64,000 nucleotides of DNA, taken from the NCBI RefSeq assembly GCF_018982885.2, contig NZ_CP081849.1:558001-622000 (forward strand). Direction: 5' to 3'. Below the pieces are notes generated by a model that was not told the origin of the DNA, searched no databases, and saw nothing but the letters and a program-made list of their open reading frames with translations. Within the stretch, counting starts at the first letter, position 1; each line of letters starts with the position of its first letter. This document shows positions 45,359-54,947 of this stretch, one piece after another. Position numbers and translations under genes: made by a program. This stretch comes from Polymorphobacter megasporae. GTDB lineage: Bacteria; Pseudomonadota; Alphaproteobacteria; Sphingomonadales; Sphingomonadaceae.

Positions 45359-45967
45359 CTATGCAGCGACGACAGTCGAGTGACGACGGCGAACCGATGC
45401 GCCAACAAGTCCAAATCCGACGGTTAGGAGCGCCCAGGTCGCTGGTTCGGGAACCGCAGCAGCGACGTTGTCGAGCTCGAAGGCGTTCTGAGACGAGCTA
45501 AACTGCACCGAATCAACCTTGGCACCATCGAAGCTGAAAAACACCCGGCGGTTGTTCAGGGGATTGCCCTGACTACCGTCAGCGGGAGCCGGTGGAACCT
45601 GGGTACCGGTGAACGATCCGACCTCGGTGCCGCCGGAGAAGAATTTCACTGTATTATAATTGTCGATTGAGCCCCAATAGAAGCTCAACGTCTTCACAGC
45701 GGGCGAAATCGCCAAGGAAGCGACTTGACCAGCAAGGACCGCCAGATACTGCGTCGAGTCGCCGAGTGGCGCAGCGTATTGACTCGAAACAGAGCCGGTC
45801 GCAAGTGTATACGACCCGGTCAACCCAGCGGCGGAGCTGAAGTCCGCGATAATGTGCTGGTTGGCAGCCGGACCCATGTCAGGACCATTGGTCGATGAAA
45901 CCAGGGTCATGGCATTGGCGCTGCCGGCAAAGACGAGCAGTGCGGTGGTGGCGAGATATTTACGCAT
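45359..45967 (-). CDS. PEPxxWA-CTERM secreted protein
   Basis: ATG 45967 after AGAGGTGTGTT gives 202 residues. It has a signal peptide (MRKYLATTALLVFAGSANAM), a beta-sandwich-like body typical of PEP-CTERM lectin-like proteins (VKTLSFYWGSIDNYNTVKFF) and the C-terminal signal VPEPATWALLTVGFGLVGAS followed by VRRRH. It lies just outside the second IS pair. Function unknown; probably a cell-surface or extracellular matrix protein. Confidence 0.88.
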   Translation of the reverse strand: MRKYLATTALLVFAGSANAMTLVSSTNGPDMGPAANQHIIADFSSAAGLTGSYTLATGSVSSQYAAPLGDSTQYLAVLAGQVASLAISPAVKTLSFYWGSIDNYNTVKFFSGGTEVGSFTGTQVPPAPADGSQGNPLNNRRVFFSFDGAKVDSVQFSSSQNAFELDNVAAAVPEPATWALLTVGFGLVGASVRRRHSTVVAA

Positions 45968-46187
45968 AACACACCTCTTTATAATGGTGGGGATGATACC
46001 CCAAGCTGAACCAAGCAAACTTCGTGCCAGATCTTAAGGCATTGTTAAGGCTGACTCGGTTTTAATGACCTCGTAATAAGTGTAAAGAATTCCGACAGTT
46101 TTAACGCACACGACGCCTAATGAGTCTTCAATCGCGATGAGTGATCAGGCGCATCTTGTGACCTTTCGATAGATCCACTCGAACTAG

Positions 46188-47615
46188 CACTACTTTGGCA
46201 GAAGCATAATTTTTGGGATTCCCTTGGGTAGTTTTGCGTGATTCATAGGGAGCCAGCTATGGAGGCTGGCGATGGGCGGAGATTGGCGAAGCGACCTTGA
46301 GGTTTGGCTGGCGCCGTTTTTGACGGCGCTGGGTCATAAGAAGCGGGCACGGATGTGCCCCGCTTATGTTGCCGGCCTGATCGGCCCTGGAGACCGCAAG
46401 AGCGTCCAGCCGATGGCGGCTCGCGCCGATGCCATTGGGTATGACCAGCTTCATCACTTCGTGGCGGCAGGGGTCTGGGACAGTGCTCCGCTCGACGCGG
46501 CGCTGCTGACCGAAGCCGACCGGTTGGTCGGCGGCGGCGATGCCTTCCTTGTGATCGACGACACCGCGATGCCGAAGAAGGGGCGCCACTCGGTCGGTGT
46601 CGCGCCCCAATATGCGTCCTCGCTCGGCAAGAACGCGAACTGCCAGACGCTCGTGTCGGTGACACTCGCATCGCGCGAGGTGCCAGTGATGGTGGGTCTG
46701 CGCCTGTTCCTGCCGGAGAGTTGGACCAGCGATCCCGAGCGCATGACGAAGGCGAAGGTGCCCGCCGACCGGCAGGTCGCCTTGACCAAGCCTGAGATCG
46801 CCATCGCCGAGATCGACCGGGTCACGGCCGCGGGCGTGCGCTTCGGCTGTGTGCTGGCGGATGCCGGATATGGCATGAGCGCGCCGTTCCGCCAGGCGCT
46901 GAGCGAGCGCGGCCTGTCCTGGGCGGTCGGCATACCCGGCCGGCAGAAGGTCTATCCGGCTGATGTCGCGATGATCTTCCCGATCGCGGGACATGGCCGA
47001 CCTCGTCAACACCATATCCCAAATGCAAAATCTGTTGCATCCGAGACGTTGCTCGCCGGGCAGCCATGGAAACGGGTCAGTTGGCGACGGGGTACGAAAG
47101 GGCGACTGGCCGCGCGCTTCGCCGCACTGCGCGTGCGTGTCGCCGACGGCCCGACCCAGCGTATCCGCGACATGGGCGGCCAGCATCTGCCGGGTGAAGA
47201 AGTGTGGCTGGTTGGTGAGCATCGTTCGACCGGCGAGCGCAAATATTACCTCTCGAACCTGCCTGCCGACACCGCGATCAAAACGCTCGCCGGCGCAATC
47301 AAGGCGCGGTGGATCTGCGAGCAGGCGCACCAGCAGCTCAAGGAGGAACTCGGCCTCGACCACTTTGAAGGTCGATCGTGGACAGGCCTGCATCGACACG
47401 CCTTGATGACGATGATCGCCTACGCCTTCCTGCAGTCTCGCCGCCTCACCGCAGCGGGACGGAAAAAAAAGAGTCTCAGGACCACCCCCTCAACCAAGCA
47501 TGCCCGCCGTCAGGCAGGCGATCGTCGATCTGTTCGCGAGGGCGCCACCGATGCGATGCCCGCACTGCAATGAACACCTCACCCCACCTGCAAAATCTAA
47601 TCTGCCAAAGTAGTG
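46188..47615 (+). mobile_element. IS701-family insertion sequence, copy 2
   Basis: Same length (1428 bases) and same inverted ends as the copy at 7158-8585, in opposite orientation. The duplication here is CTAG (46184-46187 and 47616-47619), different from the CTAA of copy 1, so it arose by a separate insertion. The right CTAG includes the first G of the adjacent IS5-family element and its TA duplication. Confidence 0.92.
46272..47573 (+). CDS. IS701-family DDE transposase
   Basis: The 433-residue product appears identical to the transposase of copy 1, with the same catalytic motifs (FLVIDDTAMPKKGRHSVGVA; FGCVLADAGYGMSAPFRQAL; CEQAHQQLKEELGLDHFEGR). Intact frame. Identity between copies indicates recent spread. 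Confidence 0.9.
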   Translation: MGGDWRSDLEVWLAPFLTALGHKKRARMCPAYVAGLIGPGDRKSVQPMAARADAIGYDQLHHFVAAGVWDSAPLDAALLTEADRLVGGGDAFLVIDDTAMPKKGRHSVGVAPQYASSLGKNANCQTLVSVTLASREVPVMVGLRLFLPESWTSDPERMTKAKVPADRQVALTKPEIAIAEIDRVTAAGVRFGCVLADAGYGMSAPFRQALSERGLSWAVGIPGRQKVYPADVAMIFPIAGHGRPRQHHIPNAKSVASETLLAGQPWKRVSWRRGTKGRLAARFAALRVRVADGPTQRIRDMGGQHLPGEEVWLVGEHRSTGERKYYLSNLPADTAIKTLAGAIKARWICEQAHQQLKEELGLDHFEGRSWTGLHRHALMTMIAYAFLQSRRLTAAGRKKKSLRTTPSTKHARRQAGDRRSVREGATDAMPALQ

Positions 47616-47618
47616 CTA

Positions 47619-48464
47619 GGCTCAGGACTCATTGATCACAGCCAGAAGATGACGGTCGCGGCGAGCGCGATGGCCGAGAAGAAGGCGTGCGCGCAGCGGT
47701 CATAGCGGGTGTGGATGCGCCGCCAGTCCTTGAGCCTGCCGAACATGTTCTCGATGCGGTGACGTTGCCGGTAGAGGGTTCGGTCATGCGGGATCGGGGT
47801 TTTACGGTTGGCCTTCGATGGGATGCAGGGTGTGATGCCCTTGGCGATCAGGGCGGCGCGGAACCAGTCGGCGTCATAGCCGCGGTCACCGAGCATGGCC
47901 CTCGCTTTGGGCAGGGCGTCGAGCATCAGCGCTGCGCCCTTGTAGTCGCTGGTCTGCCCCTCGGTGAGGAGCATGACCAGCGGGCGGCCCTGGCCGTCGC
48001 AGACCGCGTGCAGCTTGGAGTTCAGGCCGCCTTTGGTGCGTCCGATACATCGGGGAAGAGCCCCTTTTTGAGGAGGCTCGCGGCGGTTCGGTGTGCCTTC
48101 AGGTGGGTCGCATCGATCATCAACTGGTCGGGCTTGCCGCCTTTTGCCGCCAGCGCTGCAAAGATACGGTTGAACACACCCAGCCGGCTCCAGCGGATGA
48201 AGCGGTTGTAGATCGTCTTGTGCGGACCGTAGTCCTTGGGCGCATCGCGCCAACGCAGCCCGTTCCTGATCACGAAGATGATCCCGCTGATCACTCGCCG
48301 GTCGTCAACGCGCGGCACCCCATGCGACAGGGGAAAGTGCGGCTCGATCCGACGCATCTGTGCCGCCGACAACCAGATCAAATCACTCATCACGACGCCT
48401 CCCTGGCGTCGCCATTGAATCAACCGATCACCGTCTCCGCAAGCACTTTAATAGGTCCTGAGCC
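47619..48464 (-). mobile_element. IS5-family (IS427-like) insertion sequence, copy 2
   Basis: An 846-base element with the same ends as 6309-7154, inverted. TA is duplicated at 47617-47618 and 48465-48466. It adjoins the IS701-family copy at its left end, in the same relative arrangement (transposase genes converging) as in copy 1. Confidence 0.92.
47636..48390 (-). CDS. IS5-family transposase, two frames joined by a -1 shift
   Basis: Same two overlapping frames as in copy 1 (the first from 48390 to 48022, the second ending at 47636), with the same C4 run (here about 48052-48055, as G4 on the plus strand) at the point where LKKGLFP must join RCIGRTKGG. The preserved arrangement in both copies supports programmed frameshifting. 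Confidence 0.85.
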
Positions 48465-48608
48465 TAGGGTGGAACCCATCGGTTCCTTCCGGTAAAGAAC
48501 TGATGATCGGCCCAGCCTCAATCTACCAACTGCTCAGCCGTACCAAGGCGGTCGGGAAGGCAGGGCGCGGTGAAGGCAATGTGAGATCCTCCCGGCAGGA
48601 GCTGCGAC

Positions 48609-49997
48609 ATGACCTCGCCAGCGTTAGTCGCCTTTGGGTTGAGCGTGCTCGCGTCGTCGGCTCAGCTGGTCGCTGCGCCAATGCTTGAGGTGTCACCGGC
48701 GGAGGGTCCAACCAACTCCCCACTGAGCGTGATCGTGCAAGGCGTACCTCCAGGCGCCCAAATCACAGTCACGACCGACCGCATCGGTGAGACTGGCGAT
48801 ACGTGGACAGCCTCGGCCGTGTTCACAGCGGACAGGCTCGGCATCGTCAACTCAGCGACAGCCCCATCAATCGGCGGCACCTATCGCGGCGTCAGCCCGC
48901 ACGGCCTTTATTGCTCCGTTCTGCCCGAGAAAGGCGAAAGCCCCGAGACATTCGTTGCCGCGTTTTTTGCTCAGCCCAATCAGTCGACATCAATCATATC
49001 GCCCATGACTCGCTCGCCGATAACGGTAAGGGCTGCGATTGACGGCAAGGAAGTCGGCTCCGCCACAATCGGGCGCGGTTTCGCCATAGGAACGGACGGA
49101 CAGGAGGTTTCGGGACTTTCTGGCTGGCGGGGCGTGTACTACCCGCCCACAGCAGGCGCTCCCGTCGGCGAGCCCGTCGTCGTGCTGACTGGCTCGGGGG
49201 GAGGTGTCGCCTCTTCAACCGCGGCTCTTCTCGCGAGCAATGGCCATCCAGCCCTCGCGCTGGGGATCTACAACTACAAGGACCTTCCGAAGGCCTTGCT
49301 GCATCGTCCGCTGGAACACATCCAAGCAGGCGCGGTCTGGCTTGCCCGCAAGTCCGGCACGCCAAGGGCGGCGGTCATGGGTATTTCGCGTGGGTCTGAA
49401 GCGGCCCAGCTCGCGGCGGCGTTCTTCCCCGAAGCTTTTTCAGGTGTGATTGCTGAAGTCCCCTCGCACCTTGTCGGGGGCGCGCTCGGGCCGGGTACCA
49501 CGCCGGGTGACCCGGCCTGGAGTGTTGGGGGACGTCCCCTCCAGCCCTTTCCCGCCGAGATCGACCTCGCAAAGATCAATGAAGCTATCAAAACGCCGCC
49601 TGGATATCGAGGCTCGCCCGGCTTTCTGCCAATATGGAACGACCCCGCTGTCGAGGCTGCGAACGGCATCCCCTACGAACGGATCAAGGTGCCACTTCTG
49701 GTCTTGGCCGGCGGCTCGGATGATATCTGGCCCTCGAACGTCAGCGCGGAACACATTCGGCGTCGAATGGAAGCTCTCGGGGAAAGCGGCCAGGTGGAGA
49801 TCCACATCTATCCCGACGCGGGCCACGGACTTGTTAACGTCGGGCGGGGCAACGCGCTGTCAAACCTCAGCTACAGTTCAAGCCTCAAAGGCTACATGTC
49901 GATCGGCGGAACGCCCAACGGGAATTGTGAGGCTTCGTTCGATGCCTTCAATGACATGCTCAAGTTTCTCAACGGAATTAGACATTCGCGCAAATGA
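48609..49997 (+). CDS. Secreted BAAT-type acyl-CoA thioester hydrolase family protein
   Basis: ATG 48609 is preceded by AGGAG. The 462-residue product has a signal peptide (first about 23 residues), an N-terminal immunoglobulin-like BAAT domain (LEVSPAEGPTNSPLSVIVQG) and a C-terminal BAAT/alpha-beta hydrolase domain. The nucleophile elbow is GISRGSEAAQLAAAF, with Asp in LVLAGGSDDIWPS and His in YPDAGHGL. The nucleophile is Ser rather than the Cys of the mammalian acyltransferases, so hydrolysis is more likely than amino-acid conjugation. A relative lies at 52869-54242. Its 5' side is 140 bases from the IS5-family copy. Confidence 0.85.
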   Translation: MTSPALVAFGLSVLASSAQLVAAPMLEVSPAEGPTNSPLSVIVQGVPPGAQITVTTDRIGETGDTWTASAVFTADRLGIVNSATAPSIGGTYRGVSPHGLYCSVLPEKGESPETFVAAFFAQPNQSTSIISPMTRSPITVRAAIDGKEVGSATIGRGFAIGTDGQEVSGLSGWRGVYYPPTAGAPVGEPVVVLTGSGGGVASSTAALLASNGHPALALGIYNYKDLPKALLHRPLEHIQAGAVWLARKSGTPRAAVMGISRGSEAAQLAAAFFPEAFSGVIAEVPSHLVGGALGPGTTPGDPAWSVGGRPLQPFPAEIDLAKINEAIKTPPGYRGSPGFLPIWNDPAVEAANGIPYERIKVPLLVLAGGSDDIWPSNVSAEHIRRRMEALGESGQVEIHIYPDAGHGLVNVGRGNALSNLSYSSSLKGYMSIGGTPNGNCEASFDAFNDMLKFLNGIRHSRK

Positions 49998-50160
49998 CGT
50001 TTGTCAGCAGGCTCGCCCCTTGGCGAATGTCCGCTCCCCTACATCCGACGTCCGGAAGCGGTCGGTCCGGTAACGGCCCCGACCATTTCCAATCCGCCAG
50101 CGATTGCGCGGGTCGAGGCGATCGCTCACAATCGGCCGTGGCGACAGAGGGAGCAGCTTT

Positions 50161-51684
50161 TTGACGCGATCATGCTGCTTGTTTGCCGCCGCCGTATCTC
50201 TGCTTGTCACCGGTTCGACCGCTGCGGCGGCGAATACCCCGCGCGATGCGGTGCGCAGCTGGCGCGTCGCCCACGACCACCAGATCCTTGCCGACTTCAG
50301 CGCCTTCCTCGCGATGCCCAATGTCGCGACGACGCTCGCCGACGTCGATGCCAACGCCCGCTACATCTCGCGCCAGCTCGAAGCACGGGGCTTCCGGACC
50401 GAGCTGCTGCGCGCGGCACCGGGGACGCCGGCGACGGTCTTTGCCGATCGGTCGACGCCCGGGGCCAGGCGGACGGTGCTATTCTATGCGCATTACGACG
50501 GCCAGCCGGTCGGTCAGAAGGGCTGGCTGTCGCCGCCGTTCACGCCGACGCTGCGGACCGCGCCCCCGGCAAGCGCGGTCGCCGATCCCACGGCGCCGCT
50601 CGACCCCGACGCGCGCCTCTTTGCCCGCGGGGCCGGCGACGACAAGGCCTCGATCATGGTGATGCTCGCCGCGCTCGATGCGCTGAAGGCCTCCGGCGTC
50701 TCCCCGACGGTTAACATCAAGCTGCTGTACGAAGGGGAGGAGGAGCAGGGTTCGCCGCACTTCGCCGCCATTGTGCGTGCCCACCGCAAGTCGTTGCGCA
50801 GCGACCTGCTCGTCATGGGTGACGGGCCGATGCATCAGTCGGGGCGGCAGGCGATCAACGGCGGCAACCGCGGCATCACCAGCTTTGTCGCCACGGCCTT
50901 TGGTCCGGCCAAGCCGCTCCACGACGGACACTACGGCAGTTGGGCGCCAAGCCCGGCGGTGATGGCCGCCGACCTCGTCATGCAGTTGCGCGACGATGAC
51001 GGTCACATCAAGATCCCCGGCATCTACGACGACGTGACGCCGGTCAGCGTCGCGACCCGCGCCGCGATCGATGCGATGCCGCCGGTTGAGGCTGATCTTA
51101 AGAAGGCGTTGCTGCTCGGTCGTAATGTCGGGCCCGCGCGGCTGGCTGACGGCTACATGATCCCGACCCTTAACATCCGCGCGATCCACGCCGGAGACGA
51201 CGGTCCCAATGCCGCCAATGCCATTGCCACCGAGGCGACGGTGTCGGTCGACTTTCGCCTCGCACCCGGCGAAACGCCAGCGCACGTCAAGACGCTGACT
51301 GAGGCCTATCTGGCGACGCGAGGCTGGACCATCATCCACGCTATGCCCGATGATGCGACGCGCCTCGCCCATCCAAAGGTGTTGCGCCTCGACTGGGAGG
51401 CAGGCGGCGCGGTAGCGACGATGACGCCGCTCGATACCCCCGCGGCGCTGGCCGTGGCGGCGTCGCTCGAGCGGACGACAGGCACGCCTGTGATCAAGCT
51501 GCCAATCGTCGGGGCAAGTTCGGGTTTCGCCGAGGTCGTCGATGCCTTGCACGCGCCGATGGTTGGGGTCAGCATCGCAAACTACGACGACAATCAGCAC
51601 GCGCGGAACGAGAATTTGCGGCTCGGCAACCTGTGGGACGGAATCGAAGTCTACGCCGGGCTGCTGGCCGACCTCGACTGGTAG
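50161..51684 (+). CDS. Secreted M20-family metallopeptidase
   Basis: TTG 50161 follows GAGGGAGCAGC and begins a signal peptide (TRSCCLFAAAVSLLVTGSTA); the frame is open to a TTG at 50104 but without a ribosome site. The 507-residue protein has M20 metal ligands: His/Asp in LFYAHYDGQPVG, Asp in ARGAGDDKASIMVML and the Glu pair in LYEGEEEQGSPHFAAI. A dimerisation domain sits in the middle (about 230-370). It would cleave dipeptides or N-acyl amino acids in the periplasm, fitting the neighbouring amidase and hydrolases. Confidence 0.85.
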   Translation: MTRSCCLFAAAVSLLVTGSTAAAANTPRDAVRSWRVAHDHQILADFSAFLAMPNVATTLADVDANARYISRQLEARGFRTELLRAAPGTPATVFADRSTPGARRTVLFYAHYDGQPVGQKGWLSPPFTPTLRTAPPASAVADPTAPLDPDARLFARGAGDDKASIMVMLAALDALKASGVSPTVNIKLLYEGEEEQGSPHFAAIVRAHRKSLRSDLLVMGDGPMHQSGRQAINGGNRGITSFVATAFGPAKPLHDGHYGSWAPSPAVMAADLVMQLRDDDGHIKIPGIYDDVTPVSVATRAAIDAMPPVEADLKKALLLGRNVGPARLADGYMIPTLNIRAIHAGDDGPNAANAIATEATVSVDFRLAPGETPAHVKTLTEAYLATRGWTIIHAMPDDATRLAHPKVLRLDWEAGGAVATMTPLDTPAALAVAASLERTTGTPVIKLPIVGASSGFAEVVDALHAPMVGVSIANYDDNQHARNENLRLGNLWDGIEVYAGLLADLDW

Positions 51685-51936
51685 CGGCAGCTCCCCGCCG
51701 AACCTCCCACGCGAACGGCAGCTTACCTGCATTTGACATCTCGAAGCGGACAGGCAGCAATCGGCCGTGATTCCAAGGATTCATCGGACGCGGAAGTGAG
51801 ACGAGTATAACGTTCCCCCCAGCCGGTGCATCACAGCCGCCTTGCTCAGAAAATAGGAGACCATTCAGCACCTAGAGCTCGAGCGCCTGATGATCACGCA
51901 GTCGACCGGAAAAGGGAGTTAGGTTAGACCGTTGTC

Positions 51937-52749
51937 ATGGCGAAGAGTTTCTGGTCCTCAGCAAGACACCCGCTGCCACCTCCGAGCATACCTGCGCTAT
52001 GGGGCAGCGGTACAATGCTCCTTTGGGCGCTTTACGCTTTCGTCTTCATTGAAACCTCCGGCGACACTATCGGCGCTGCCGCCTGGGACGCCGCCGCGAA
52101 CGTGCTGCCTGTCGCCGTACTCGCCGCAGGGGTCCATTCACTGCTCAAGGCGCATGTCATGCCGTGCGTCGTTCCGGTACAAGTCGCCGCGCACGCCGGG
52201 TTAGCGATCGCCTTCGCAACGACATGGTACGCGCTCATCCTCGTCATGCTTGCCTTCTTCGGCGGCGTGCGCGGCCACGGCTTTGCGGTCTCAGGGCTCT
52301 CCGGACCGGCGTTCACGTGGCAGGTGTTCCAGGGCTTGGTGCTCTACGCGACGATCGCAGCCACATGTTACGCGACGCGCGGTGGGCGTGAGGCCGCAAC
52401 GGTTACGATTGTCGCTGCGCCGCCGCTTGAGCGCTACCTGACCCGCACCGGCGACGAGATCGTGCCAATCAATGTCCGCGAGATCGTCAGCATCACGGGC
52501 GCACAGGACTACGCCGAAGTCGCGACGATCGGCGGCCGCCACCTCGTCCGCATGAGCTTGGCCGAGTTCGAGCGCCGCCTCGATCCTACGCGCTTCGTCC
52601 GTCTTCACCGCTCGACGATCGTCAACTTCGACCACTTTGCGCGGGCCGAACTCGCCGGCGGCGGGCCGATGCTCGCGCATATGGTGAACGGCGATGTTAT
52701 CCAGGTCAGCCGCGCGGGAGCACAGACGCTGCGTGCGCTCATCGTATAG
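51937..52749 (+). CDS. Membrane-bound LytTR-type regulator
   Basis: The 270-residue protein has about four membrane helices (LLWALYAFVFI; NVLPVAVLAAGVHSLL; HAGLAIAFATTWYALILVML; VFQGLVLYATIAATCYA) and a C-terminal LytTR DNA-binding domain (EIVSITGAQDYAEVATIGGR, MSLAEFERRLDPTRFVRLHR, STIVNF). No receiver domain is present, so a membrane or ligand signal is probably sensed directly. It lies 119 bases upstream of the second BAAT-type gene and may control it. Confidence 0.88.
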   Translation: MAKSFWSSARHPLPPPSIPALWGSGTMLLWALYAFVFIETSGDTIGAAAWDAAANVLPVAVLAAGVHSLLKAHVMPCVVPVQVAAHAGLAIAFATTWYALILVMLAFFGGVRGHGFAVSGLSGPAFTWQVFQGLVLYATIAATCYATRGGREAATVTIVAAPPLERYLTRTGDEIVPINVREIVSITGAQDYAEVATIGGRHLVRMSLAEFERRLDPTRFVRLHRSTIVNFDHFARAELAGGGPMLAHMVNGDVIQVSRAGAQTLRALIV

Positions 52750-52868
52750 CGCGTCCGTTCGTTGCCGCAGCCGGCAGCCGAACGAGCTGAAGTGTCGATT
52801 GGCGGCTTTTCTGCCCGAGCGTGGAGATACCGCGTCACTCGTGCGACCTCACTTGCTGGAGGTCGCCC

Positions 52869-54242
52869 GTGCGTTTTGTCTTGATCCTGTCTTGTCTGCT
52901 TGCCGGAGCCGCGCATGCGGCTCCCCGATTGATTGTCCCGGCCGACCTTAGTGTCCCAGCGCCGTCCCCGGTGATTGTCTACGACGCGACACCGGGGGTG
53001 GCGGTGACAATCACCACCGAACGCCTCAACCGCGATGGGACGAAAGCGTACGTCGGCCGCGCGGAGTTCATCGCCGATCGCATGGGGCGGGTCGACACCG
53101 GCACGGCTGCGGCGCGCAGCGGTACGTACACTGGCGTAGACCCGCTGGGTTTGTTCTGGTCAGCCGCGGAGACCCCGTCGATAGGCAAGGATCTCGTGCG
53201 CGGTGAGGTCCGCGTAACCGCCACCGCAGAAGCGGCAACGACGACCGCTCTTACGCGGTCTGCACCTGATCCGGCGACTCTGCTGTCCTCGCGCGACACG
53301 CCGTTCCCCGGCGCAGTCTGGGTCCGTCCACGATCTGCAGTTCGGCACCCAGTCGTGATCGTTCTTGGCGGCTCCGAAGGCGGCAGCTCGACGGCGCGGG
53401 AATGCGCGCCGCTGTTCGCCGCGCGAGGCTATGCGACGCTGGGCCTGCCCTACTACGATCCCGGCTATGATCCCACCGACCGGATCGAAGGTCTCCCGCA
53501 TACCTTCACCGATATTCCGGTTGACCGCCTCGCACAGGTCCGCGCCTGGCTCGCGACGCAGCCTGATGCCGACGCCAGTTCGATCGCGCTGTGGGGAGTG
53601 TCGAAAGGAGCCGAGTTCGCGCTCATTGCCGCCAGCCGCTTTGATTGGATACGCGCTGTCGTCGCGGTCGTGCCGACCGATGTCGTCTGGGAAGGCTGGG
53701 GTGCTTCCGGGCCGCCGACAGCGTCGTTTTCTTTCGATGCTAAGCCGCTCGCATTTCAGCCGTACGCCGGCATGGACGCCCAATTAGCCAAGGCGGCAAA
53801 GGGTGAGGTGATGGACCTGCGCCGTGTCCACCTTGCCGGGCGCGCAGCGTACCCCGATCGGCTCGCCGCCGCGCGGATCCCGATCGAGCGCTTCCATGGG
53901 GCGCTGCTGCTTGTCGCCGGTGGTGCCGACCAGATCTGGCCATCGGCTGAGATGGCTGTGAATATCGTGGCCGCGCGGCGTAGCGTGGGATTGCCGACCG
54001 AGTTGATCACCGCGGCGAGAGCTAACCACTTCCTCAGCTCGCCAGGAACCGAGCCCGTGGCAGACGCGATGACGCTCGGTGCCGACGGCTCGACGATCGC
54101 GCGCACGCGTGCCGCCGCCTGGAAGGCGACGTTTGACCTGCTGGAACGCGTTCTTCCGCACGAGGAGCTCGGTCACGCCCAAGCGCAAAACATCACATCG
54201 AAATCTAGTACGAAAATCGCTCGAGCTATGTCAGCTCTCTGA
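52869..54242 (+). CDS. Secreted BAAT-type acyl-CoA thioester hydrolase family protein
   Basis: GTG 52869 is preceded by GGAGG (spacing 5). The 457-residue product has a signal peptide (RFVLILSCLLAGAAHAAPRL), an N-terminal BAAT domain (VAVTITTERLNRDGTKAYVG) and a C-terminal hydrolase domain with the elbow WGVSKGAEFALIAASRFDWI, Asp in LVAGGADQIWPS and a His near ARANHFLSSPG. Same plan as the protein at 48609-49997, with Ser as nucleophile. It follows a LytTR regulator on the same strand. Confidence 0.85.
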   Translation: MRFVLILSCLLAGAAHAAPRLIVPADLSVPAPSPVIVYDATPGVAVTITTERLNRDGTKAYVGRAEFIADRMGRVDTGTAAARSGTYTGVDPLGLFWSAAETPSIGKDLVRGEVRVTATAEAATTTALTRSAPDPATLLSSRDTPFPGAVWVRPRSAVRHPVVIVLGGSEGGSSTARECAPLFAARGYATLGLPYYDPGYDPTDRIEGLPHTFTDIPVDRLAQVRAWLATQPDADASSIALWGVSKGAEFALIAASRFDWIRAVVAVVPTDVVWEGWGASGPPTASFSFDAKPLAFQPYAGMDAQLAKAAKGEVMDLRRVHLAGRAAYPDRLAAARIPIERFHGALLLVAGGADQIWPSAEMAVNIVAARRSVGLPTELITAARANHFLSSPGTEPVADAMTLGADGSTIARTRAAAWKATFDLLERVLPHEELGHAQAQNITSKSSTKIARAMSAL

Positions 54243-54359
54243 GCTTGTGGACGGTAAGCGGACAGGCGGCAACGGATGCGGTGAACGGCTCTCCTACCGA
54301 CCTGCGGTATAAGTCGCGGGTTGAGCCGGAAGGAGAGCGATGATGACGAAGGCAATGCG

Positions 54360-54947
54360 GTGACGATCGGGCTGGATATCGCAAGGTCGGTGTTCCAGGT
54401 GAATGGGGTCGATGGGGCAGGGCAGGTAGTTGTTCGCCAGCGGCTGACGCGAGGTCGGATGCTGGGGTTATTCGAGCAGCTGGCACCGTGCTAATCGGAG
54501 ACGAGGCGGGCAGCAGCTCGCACTATTGGGCGCGCGAGCTGATCGCGCGGGGACACGATGTGAAGCTGATGCCGGCGCAGTACGTGAAGCCGTACGTCAA
54601 GCGCGGCAAGAACGATGCGGCCGATGCCGAAGCGATCTGCGAGGCGGTGACGCGGCCGACGATGCGCTTCGTTGCAGTTAAGACACTGGAGCAGCAAAGC
54701 GTGATGATGCTCCACCGGGTGCGGCTGATGCTGAGCCGCCAGCGGAGGCAGGTATCGAACGCGATGCGGGCGCATCTGGCGGAGTTCGGCATTGTTGCCG
54801 CCATTTGGGCGCGGCGGCACCGAGCAGCTCCTGACGCTGCTGGCGGACCCGAACGATGCGCGCGTCCCGCTCGACGCCCGGCTGTGCCTTGAGATGCTGG
54901 CGGAGGACACAGGAATAGGCGCACGCACCGACGCGCCGACGAGGTAG
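54360..54947 (+). pseudogene. IS110-family transposase remnant
   Basis: From GTG 54360 the frame reads TIGLDIARSVFQVNGVDGAG, the RuvC-like DEDD start of IS110 transposases, and stops at the end of FEQLAPC. The next frame continues with ARELIARGHDVKLMPAQYVK, PYVKRGKNDAADAEAICEAV and RQVSNAMRAHLAEFGIVA, then shifts again and is cut. The C-terminal serine domain is absent, so it is inactive. No ends were recognised. Confidence 0.8.
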
